The position numbers and the translations under genes were made by a program. A stretch of 47,388 nt of DNA from an uncultured Candidatus Pelagibacter sp. (GTDB lineage: Bacteria > Pseudomonadota > Alphaproteobacteria > Pelagibacterales > Pelagibacteraceae). Under the pieces are notes generated by a model that worked only from the letters and a program-made list of their open reading frames with translations, was not told where the DNA came from and ran no database searches. Of the stretch, positions 29,001-34,438 are shown piece after piece. Within the stretch, counting starts at the first letter, position 1, and each line of letters begins with the position of its first letter. The DNA lies in contig CAJQTH010000032.1 in NCBI GenBank assembly GCA_905618905.1, positions 1 through 47,388 of the forward strand. The letters run 5' to 3'.

Positions 29001-30793
29001 TTACAAATCCAATAGTAAAAGATGGTGCAGGACCATTACACATGTTCACTGTTTATAATGATTACATAAATAATATGGTCTATATTGCAGATTATGAAGG
29101 AAGTATTAGGGAGGAAGAATATTCTTCGAGTTCAGCTAATATTAGTAGCTCAGCTGAAGCCAAAAAAGCAACTTCAAATTATAATGGATTGGTTGAAGAC
29201 GATGGAGGTGATGAATCAACAAGTTTTACAAATCGAGATGCAAATGCAGTGTGCCAGACTAATGCTGAGGTGAGTGAAAATTTTGCAACTAATGGAACTT
29301 CATCTTGTTATATAGGCCGAACCTTAACTTTTAATGATGTAATACTTAATACTCCAAACAATCAAGCAATAGATTCTAATATGTTAAATGTTACAGAGAT
29401 GGTTGGAGGTGAATTTTCACCAGTTACATTTTCAGATGCAAGAATGCTAAATGGTGAGTTGGTAATTACTTTTAACGAAGATAAGATTTTTAATACAGGT
29501 CAAAGTTCAAACGAAGAGAGAACAACAAACAATATTTTTGTTCAAACATCATGTACAGCAGAAAAAGGAATTGACCCTGCTTTTGATTATAGTAAATTAG
29601 GTGAGACTTGGTCTACACCAAGAATTGCAAGGCTACCTTCTGATATTGAAGGTGATAGTGCTGACCCAGCAAATGATAAATATGTAGCAATTATGGGTGG
29701 TGGAATGGCTAATAACAATTTATGTGCTGGCTCTGCTTTATTTTTAATTGAATTAGATGACCTAGATAAACCCGGAAGAATTTATGGTGCCGAAGCTAAT
29801 GGTGGACCAATTACAATTATTGATACATCACCAGAAGGTGTGGTTCTTGGAAATGATATAATTGCAACACCCAATGGTAGTGATATTAACAATGCTATAC
29901 CAACTTCCCCACTCGTCATCACTCCAGATACAGCCTTTGGAATTCCATGGCGTGGAGCAATGGTTTATATAAATGATAGAGAAGGAAAAATTACAAAAAT
30001 AAACTTAACAGACTCTACAGTGAATGATGCACAATTATTTGATCAAACAACATTGTTTAGATTAAATGCAAGTTCTACTAATAAAAGATACACATTTTTC
30101 TCAATGGATGCAGGTGTTGGGGAATCAACTAAAGATTTTTGGTTATTTGGAGGAACTGGCGACTTTAATAAGCTAGGAGAAAAAGGGCAATTTATGGATA
30201 ATATTTTGTACGGTGTTAGAGATTTTGATTTCCCTAATTTTAAACATTTAAACGAAGTTGTAGTTCCGTCATATTACGATGATTCTTTTACATCAAAAGC
30301 TCATCTAGGAGCAAATAACGCTAGATCTATTGATAATGCAGATCATTGCTCTGATGTTACAGTAGATCCCGATGGAAAGAAATGCCCAGATTCAGAAAGT
30401 GCTTGGGTAATTCATTTAGATGAGCAAGACGATAACAATTCTCACAGAAAACTTTCAGCACCTCCAACTTTATTTAAAGGACAAGTTTATTTTCCAGTAT
30501 ACGAACCAGCTCCAGGATCAGATAGATGTAATATTGGAAATGCGTATATTTGTGCTGCAGATGATGAGTGTGGAACAAATAATTCACACAAATTAGTTGG
30601 AGGTAGTGAGTTAAATGAAAGTGAATGCCTATTTGTTAGACAAGGTGTGTTATCAGAGTTAGTAATTTTTGGAGACAAATTATTTGCAAACGTTGCAGGC
30701 CCAAGTGACAATGAAAACACACTTTATTCAATATTGGCATTAGCTGGAGAAGTTTTATCTAATAAGGGCGGTTGGAGAGACGTAGGATTTTAA
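26066..30793 (+). CDS. pilY1: PilY1-like type IV pilus tip adhesin/assembly protein
   Basis: This 1575-aa secreted protein should sit at the pilus tip and act in adhesion and pilus biogenesis. A signal peptide covers residues 1-23. A von Willebrand A MIDAS motif DSSAS lies at 44-48. The matching VWA helix (RMDGAKKAII, 428-437) comes only about 380 residues later, so a large domain is inserted between them. VWA strands continue to about 600 (LNYVIVIGDGMM). The C-terminal half is a PilY1 beta-propeller, with VLYAGSNSGLLHAFNAQTGDEEW from about 874 and YINDREGKITKINL near 1300. Many paired cysteines fit periplasmic folding. It follows the minor pilins, as in Pseudomonas. Confidence 0.9.
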   Translation: MKKLYKILGLLILILNFNQFTNAKPLPPGSGTGDVPANILILLDSSASMTARIGDGFPTLTSVAIDWNGNRVFTNASKDQGGLYTVNSSGEKINFSGTKDNGDTYEKSVWWPNDGTDRSCDNNLNHRGTGTNYRISGARHLHGVRYVTGVTVDGTDISNENLLFIGQYQPKNANTAIIAVDEQYRCRLAIDISGATNKNQIRGFDISSNADGDIIVAVYGRDHKNAYQQTCNLNDGKCAKVKGTGKNKTNQYGRLYDGTNLRLNSDSTVMYVSDDNHVFGYATKLVDGVRVIHHNVAAFRFCKGSSGATGTGVRDITQFDISSSDDDVMYVAGRNDTVQRVEWTSDKACAATVTAGTANSGSNRAETAGNLDAADIRITNVINALNIQGGRIIFSHDGHVDELTENLFTAARKDDAWQIAYGGSLDSRMDGAKKAIIAVLSDSSLTSGANFGFGHWNSGERGKSKNAEPGGGGWCFGNRNECQYYGGWSGVHPAGKSIDCSVNSCLNVGISPEGASKAINVVKSIGTSFGTDSEAFSQIAHDYFFGPVSPHDPESDCQLNYVIVIGDGMMTGTGTASDDNKGRTADRLTRLRTDLGVKSLMVAYGPGIKAAGMTQFDELAVVGSCDAAGGQDCEATIVAKTPLELQTTLAQKIRQILAERLAFTAPSITATIQQGGSLYQAQFAYEQYGEWQGTILRKTLKSDGTVEHDENSPGNWDAAKRVKLQSAGGTADPGTADGRNIWTAIGNSDANYIGNWDNVNETNAPLLEPGMEKLGYQINNYYTSSSTCAGNDTTTEERNGILRFLAGQDFFDYDGDCITTELRDHVLGDIYHSQLIEIGAPDGNLKFTDNNQEAYFRATNNYQAFKNSYATRRDVLYAGSNSGLLHAFNAQTGDEEWAFLPPLLMGKLPTMINNNLDGKVDGSKGGSNAIFGVDGSPVVHDVFMKGLTREGNVEGTKSWHSILIVPFGRGGAGFSVLDVTNPIVKDGAGPLHMFTVYNDYINNMVYIADYEGSIREEEYSSSSANISSSAEAKKATSNYNGLVEDDGGDESTSFTNRDANAVCQTNAEVSENFATNGTSSCYIGRTLTFNDVILNTPNNQAIDSNMLNVTEMVGGEFSPVTFSDARMLNGELVITFNEDKIFNTGQSSNEERTTNNIFVQTSCTAEKGIDPAFDYSKLGETWSTPRIARLPSDIEGDSADPANDKYVAIMGGGMANNNLCAGSALFLIELDDLDKPGRIYGAEANGGPITIIDTSPEGVVLGNDIIATPNGSDINNAIPTSPLVITPDTAFGIPWRGAMVYINDREGKITKINLTDSTVNDAQLFDQTTLFRLNASSTNKRYTFFSMDAGVGESTKDFWLFGGTGDFNKLGEKGQFMDNILYGVRDFDFPNFKHLNEVVVPSYYDDSFTSKAHLGANNARSIDNADHCSDVTVDPDGKKCPDSESAWVIHLDEQDDNNSHRKLSAPPTLFKGQVYFPVYEPAPGSDRCNIGNAYICAADDECGTNNSHKLVGGSELNESECLFVRQGVLSELVIFGDKLFANVAGPSDNENTLYSILALAGEVLSNKGGWRDVGF

Positions 30794-30820
30794 ATCAAAA
30801 GTCTTTGAACACTATTTTTT

Positions 30821-31027
30821 TTAAGTCCAAAATATTTTAATATAAAAATAACCAATCCATAAAAACATATTAAGCATGGTTACAAAAATAATTGCTAAAC
30901 CCACAATAGTATCTTGAGCAACTTTTTTTCTCCATTTAGATGGAAAAAACTTTAATGAATAGGCGTAAGATAAAATAAATATATTTAAAGCTGAAATTAT
31001 AATGTTTATAAATAAAAAAATATTCAT
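30821..31027 (-). CDS. Small membrane protein of unknown function
   Basis: The 68-aa product would have two membrane-spanning helices (about residues 3-24 and 41-64) separated by a short basic loop containing KFFPSKWRKK. The ATG at 31027 has no convincing ribosome binding site. It is on the same strand as pilD and lies 39 bp downstream of it, so it may be the second gene of that operon. I recognise no family; it could also be a chance frame, though the clear two-helix pattern argues for a real gene. Confidence 0.45.
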   Translation of the reverse strand: MNIFLFINIIISALNIFILSYAYSLKFFPSKWRKKVAQDTIVGLAIIFVTMLNMFLWIGYFYIKIFWT

Positions 31028-31066
31028 TTAAGTAATTAGCCTTTTATTATTGTTCAATTTTATTCT

Positions 31067-31831
31067 CTAATTTAAAAATATTTTTATATAATCATTTGAA
31101 AAAAGAAAGATTAATGTTCCAATAATTATAAATGGACCAAAAGGTATTTGTGAAGTCAGTTTTTTTTTATTCATAATTAAATCTGGAATTACACTTATCA
31201 GTGCCGCTATAGATGAAAAAAACATTATAAAAGGAATAGATGTCCATCCAAACCAAAAACCAATTGCAGACAATAACTTTGCATCTCCCAAACCCATTCC
31301 TTCTTTATTCCTAATTTTTTTATAAGTAAAAATTATTAACCAAATTATTGCGTAACCAAAAAAACCTCCTATTAAGGAGTTTATTAAATCTGGAAACAAG
31401 GTTGTATTTAAATTTGGATCAAATGATTTTAACAAGCCAATTATCATAAGAGGATATGTTAATTCATTTGGAATTATGAAATGCTTAAAATCAATAAAAA
31501 AAATTATTACAAAGCTAATGCTTAAAATAAAAAAGAGAAGAGTAGTTAACGAAACCCCAAAGAAATGAAAAATTACAACAAAACTTATTGCTGATATTAA
31601 TTCTACTAAAAAATATTTAATATCAATTTTAGTTGAACAATTCCTACATTTTGCTTTTAAAAACAAATAAGAAAATAATGGAATGTTATCGTGCCATTTA
31701 ATTTGAGCTTTACAAGATGGACAGTGTGATCGTCCCGTGACAACACTTATATCATCAGGAATTCTGTGAATGCATACGTTACTGAAGCTGCCCCATATAC
31801 TTCCAAAGATAAATGCTATAAGATAAATCAC
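31067..31831 (-). CDS. pilD: Type IV prepilin peptidase / N-methyltransferase
   Basis: PilD is the inner-membrane aspartyl protease that removes prepilin leaders and N-methylates the new N-terminal residue. The 254-aa protein has the cytoplasmic zinc-binding cysteines Cys37/Cys40 and Cys62/Cys65 and the catalytic aspartates Asp114 (FIDFKH) and Asp183 in GMGLGDAK. About seven hydrophobic helices are visible. The start is GTG at 31831. Clients in this window are the four minor prepilins and the two pilins at 43,726 and 44,247. It is transcribed away from the phosphatase gene. Confidence 0.95.
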   Translation of the reverse strand: MIYLIAFIFGSIWGSFSNVCIHRIPDDISVVTGRSHCPSCKAQIKWHDNIPLFSYLFLKAKCRNCSTKIDIKYFLVELISAISFVVIFHFFGVSLTTLLFFILSISFVIIFFIDFKHFIIPNELTYPLMIIGLLKSFDPNLNTTLFPDLINSLIGGFFGYAIIWLIIFTYKKIRNKEGMGLGDAKLLSAIGFWFGWTSIPFIMFFSSIAALISVIPDLIMNKKKLTSQIPFGPFIIIGTLIFLFSNDYIKIFLN

Positions 31832-31875
31832 AACTTATAAGGTAATTTTAGAGGATAGTTCTATGAAACCATCAA

Positions 31876-31887
31876 TACAATATTGTA
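31876..31887. promoter_or_regulatory. Palindrome in the pilD / phosphatase divergent promoter region
   Basis: TACAATATTGTA is a perfect 12-bp palindrome located 44 bp from the pilD start and 43 bp from the phosphatase start. It sits almost centrally in the 99-bp divergent region and could be an operator, but AT-rich palindromes arise easily at this composition. Confidence 0.25.
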
Positions 31888-31930
31888 CAAGCATCATTGC
31901 GTCTGTAAGGTGTAAGTAGAAGCTGGGAGT

Positions 31931-33277
31931 ATGAATAATGAGTTCCATCAGCCTCAAAACTATCAAAAATTTAATGAATATCAATTTATAAATAACATGT
32001 TCTTTGGTGCTAAAAAAACAGAAACAATCAAGGTTGATAATACAAGTATTAAAGACTTAGAATTAGTTACAAAAATGAGCCAAGAGTTTGCAAAAACTCT
32101 TGATTTAAAAGAAACATTACAAACCTCATTAGAGTTAATTATTAAAAGAATAAACGCTCAAGCTGCTAACATTTTTTTAATAGATGATGATAAGCAAAAT
32201 TTTCAATGTATTGCATCAAAGCACCAAGCATACTTAGAAGACTTTGAAATTCCAATTACACAAGGTGTAATGGGAAAAGCAGCGCTTATGAAAGAATGTA
32301 TAAGGGTTGGTGATGTTAGAAAAGATGTAAGAGAAATTGCTGAGTTCTATTTTGATTTAGATAATAAAACAAACTTTACAACTTATTCTGTTTTATGTTC
32401 TCCATTAATCGTTTCAGATGAATGCATTGGTGTTATTCATTGCTTAAATAAAAAAACAGACAGAAAACTTTTTGAAGAAAGCGATAGAAAACTTTTAGAA
32501 ACTTTATCTGGTCCTGCTGCATTAGCAATTAGAAATGCGAAAATGGCAAAAGACTTGATTGTTAAAAATAGAATGGAAAAAGAAATTGAAATTGTTGGTG
32601 AAATCCAAAAAACATTACTATCTCAAAATATAAAAGAAAATTTTCCTATTGCTGGAATAAATATCCCTGCAAAAGTTGTTTCTGGAGATTTTTATAATTT
32701 TTCAGAATTATCTAATGGAGTTTATGGATTTGGAGTTGCGGATGTATCGGGTAAAGGAATTAAATCTTCATTACTAATGTCAAAAGCATCAAGTCTCTAT
32801 AGATGTTTAAGTAAAACAAATTTTTCTGCAGCAGGTCTTTTAGATATTTTAAATACAGAGATCTGTGAAACCACTTCAAGAGGAATGTTTGTAACAATGT
32901 TGATTGGAATTTATGATAGTAACAAAAAAGAAATAACCTTAGCAAATGCTGGCCACGAACCACCGCTAATTTATTCTAATGATGGAAATTTTTCTAGTTT
33001 TGATGAAGCTGGACCACCTTTAGGTATAGCCCCTAAATTTAAATTTAAAGAAACTAAAATTAGTTTTTCAAACAGTTCAATGTATATCTTCACTGATGGT
33101 ATTACTGAAATAAGAGATGCCAAAGGAAACATGCTAGAGGCAGATGGGTTTAAAAATTATATTAAAAAGTATCAACAAATTCCAAATCACGAAAGATTAA
33201 ACAAGATTATTGAAGATATAATTAAATCTGGTCGTATACAAAAGGATGACTTAACAATTGTAGCAGTTGATGCTTAA
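31931..33277 (+). CDS. GAF-domain PP2C-type serine phosphatase (RsbU-like)
   Basis: This 448-aa cytoplasmic protein should dephosphorylate STAS-domain antagonists in a partner-switching pathway. A GAF domain spans about residues 65-205, followed by a short coiled linker and a SpoIIE/RsbU phosphatase domain (about 225-447). Metal-binding motifs are complete: SGDFYNF, VADVSGKG, NAGHEPP, FTDGITE and KDDLTIV. A GGGAG ribosome site precedes the ATG. Its likely substrates are the two STAS proteins at 42,986-43,566. Its position between pilD and pilM suggests it senses a signal through GAF and acts on pilus-related output, which is inference. Confidence 0.9.
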   Translation: MNNEFHQPQNYQKFNEYQFINNMFFGAKKTETIKVDNTSIKDLELVTKMSQEFAKTLDLKETLQTSLELIIKRINAQAANIFLIDDDKQNFQCIASKHQAYLEDFEIPITQGVMGKAALMKECIRVGDVRKDVREIAEFYFDLDNKTNFTTYSVLCSPLIVSDECIGVIHCLNKKTDRKLFEESDRKLLETLSGPAALAIRNAKMAKDLIVKNRMEKEIEIVGEIQKTLLSQNIKENFPIAGINIPAKVVSGDFYNFSELSNGVYGFGVADVSGKGIKSSLLMSKASSLYRCLSKTNFSAAGLLDILNTEICETTSRGMFVTMLIGIYDSNKKEITLANAGHEPPLIYSNDGNFSSFDEAGPPLGIAPKFKFKETKISFSNSSMYIFTDGITEIRDAKGNMLEADGFKNYIKKYQQIPNHERLNKIIEDIIKSGRIQKDDLTIVAVDA

Positions 33278-33412
33278 TAATTATTAGTAAATTAGTTATT
33301 ATTTAAAATATATTTTTATTTATCTTCCTTTAGAGAGAACTAAATAGATTTAAGAGTAATTTTGAATAGAAAAGAATAGTTCAATCCAATATTTGCCTTC
33401 ATGGTTCTATTT

Positions 33413-33488
33413 TAGGTTGAAATCACAAAAAAATGCTTAAAAAATTTGTCATAAATCATATTCAATGACTTTATTTGATTTCAACCTA
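33413..33488. repeat. Perfect 13-bp inverted repeat with 50-bp spacer
   Basis: TAGGTTGAAATCA at 33413-33425 is the exact reverse complement of TGATTTCAACCTA at 33476-33488. It could form a long-loop hairpin in RNA or be two sites for a dimeric regulator. It lies 136 bp after the phosphatase stop. There is no T-run after the second arm, so a simple terminator is unlikely. Confidence 0.75.
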
Positions 33489-33604
33489 TGCGTGATCTAT
33501 TATCTCATTTATAAATTGTCATCAAAAAATAATATCAACATTTGGATTAATCAATTTTTAATTGAATAAGTGAAATTATATCAATATTTCATTTAGGAAT
33601 GGCT

Positions 33605-33636
33605 AATATTAGAATTATTTAAATTCTTCTAATATT
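33605..33636. repeat. Hairpin just before the box array
   Basis: AATATTAGAA (33605-33614) pairs with TTCTAATATT (33627-33636) across a 12-nt loop. The stem is AT-only except one C-G pair, so it would be weak as RNA. It ends 4 bp before the left arm of the array's bounding inverted repeat. Confidence 0.4.
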
Positions 33637-33640
33637 TGTA

Positions 33641-34257
33641 TTTACCTCTAGCACAAATCAAAAAGTTTCTAACACAAATCATTAAGTTTCTAACACAAAA
33701 ATCCTAAATCCATTAATTATTCGATTATCCTTGATTTTATTGGCTTATTTGTAATTTTTGAAAAATATCACTTCTCTAACACAAAAAAACTAATTTTTGA
33801 TTTTACTTTTCAATTATTGTTGATTTTATTGGTTTATTTACAATTACTAAACAAAATCATAACTCTAACACAAAAAACATATGTTTTTGATGTTATTTAT
33901 GAATTATCACAGCTCTAACACAAAAAAAATGATTTTTGATGCTAGTTTCCTTTTTTTTGTTGATTTTATTGGTTTATTTACAATTTATGAAAGATATCAG
34001 AACTCTAACACAAAAAAAACGATTTTTTGGGTCTGTTAATAGATTATTACATCTCTAACACAAAAAAATTACTTTTTGATTTTACCTTTTTAATATAATT
34101 GATTTTACTAACATTTATCAATTTATAATGATTCTAAAAAGTTCCACAAATTTTCAAAAATTTTTCTACATAAGACTTTTTTAAGCTTTTTTAAGATAAT
34201 TTAAATTACCCAGAAGCTATTATACAAGAAATGATCATAATTTGTGTTAGAGGTAAA
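33641..34257. repeat. Array of TCTAACACAAA boxes bounded by an inverted repeat
   Basis: Direct copies of the 11-mer begin at 33647 (one mismatch), 33668, 33689, 33775, 33864, 33914, 34004 and 34054; a perfect inverted copy is at 34241-34251. Two looser inverted copies follow at 34368-34378 and 34390-34400 (two mismatches each). The first three are 21 bp apart; later spacings are 86, 89, 50, 90 and 50. The outermost copies extend to an 18-bp inverted repeat (33641-33658 and 34240-34257, 17 of 18 matching). Not a CRISPR: units are too short and spacers are themselves related. Confidence 0.9.
33731..34098 (+). repeat. Higher-order repeat units of 89, 140 and 139 bp
   Basis: TTGATTTTATTGG(C/T)TTATTT recurs at 33731, 33820 and 33960, and a degenerate start (TTGATTTTAC) at 34099. 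The unit at 33731 is 89 bp and holds one TCTAACACAAA box; those at 33820 and 33960 are 140 and 139 bp and hold two boxes each, at the same internal offsets. The pattern indicates segmental duplication of a box-bearing module followed by divergence of the sequence between boxes. Confidence 0.85.
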
Positions 34258-34340
34258 TCTAAATTTTTATAAAAATAGATTTATCGACATATTTTACGAG
34301 GCAGATAGAAAAATTGATTTTACAGGGTTTTTTGAATACT

Positions 34341-34353
34341 GCCCGTTTTGAGC
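34341..34353 (+). promoter_or_regulatory. Shared 13-bp motif upstream of pilMN
   Basis: GCCCGTTTTGAGC, copy 2 of the RCYCRYTTTGRGS motif, ends 85 bp before the pilMN start. A TATAAT follows two bases later (34356-34361), and the two degenerate inverted array boxes lie just downstream, between the motif and the gene. Confidence 0.5.
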
Positions 34354-34438
34354 ACTATAATCATTATCTTGTGTAAGAGTTTATCCTTTTTGGTGCTAGA
34401 GATTCACTAGTTCAGTTAAATAAATATATTTTAATATT

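Larger units (their letters stand above)
33278..34438. other. 1.16-kb gene-free region rich in repeats upstream of pilMN
   Basis: No reading frame of useful length exists on either strand, which is striking in such a compact genome. The region contains a 13-bp inverted repeat (33413-33488), a hairpin (33605-33636), the TCTAACACAAA box array (33641-34257) with ~140-bp higher-order repeats, tandem CTTTTTTAAG elements near 34178, and one copy of the shared 13-bp motif (34341-34353). I see no tRNA, rRNA or recognisable riboswitch. It is the upstream region of the pilMNOPQBC operon. Confidence 0.85.

Noticed and set aside
33641..34257. CRISPR array
   Set aside because: The repeat unit is only 11-15 bp, spacing is irregular (21, 86, 89, 50, 90, 50), the intervening DNA is itself repeated, and no cas genes are present.
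34356..34361. TATAAT as -10 element with the 13-bp motif as -35
   Set aside because: The gap between the motif and TATAAT is two bases, too short for a sigma-70 spacer, and the other four motif copies do not have TATAAT at that place.
33278..34438. Replication origin or plasmid-type iteron origin
   Set aside because: Direct repeats resemble iterons, but I see no DnaA-box cluster (TTATCCACA type), no adjacent dnaA, parAB or rep gene, and the neighbours are all pilus genes.
33278..34438. Decayed gene or degraded mobile element in the long gap
   Set aside because: All frames are interrupted every few codons, no fragment resembles a protein, and the repeat organisation is too regular. The 13-bp inverted repeat alone is not enough to call a MITE.
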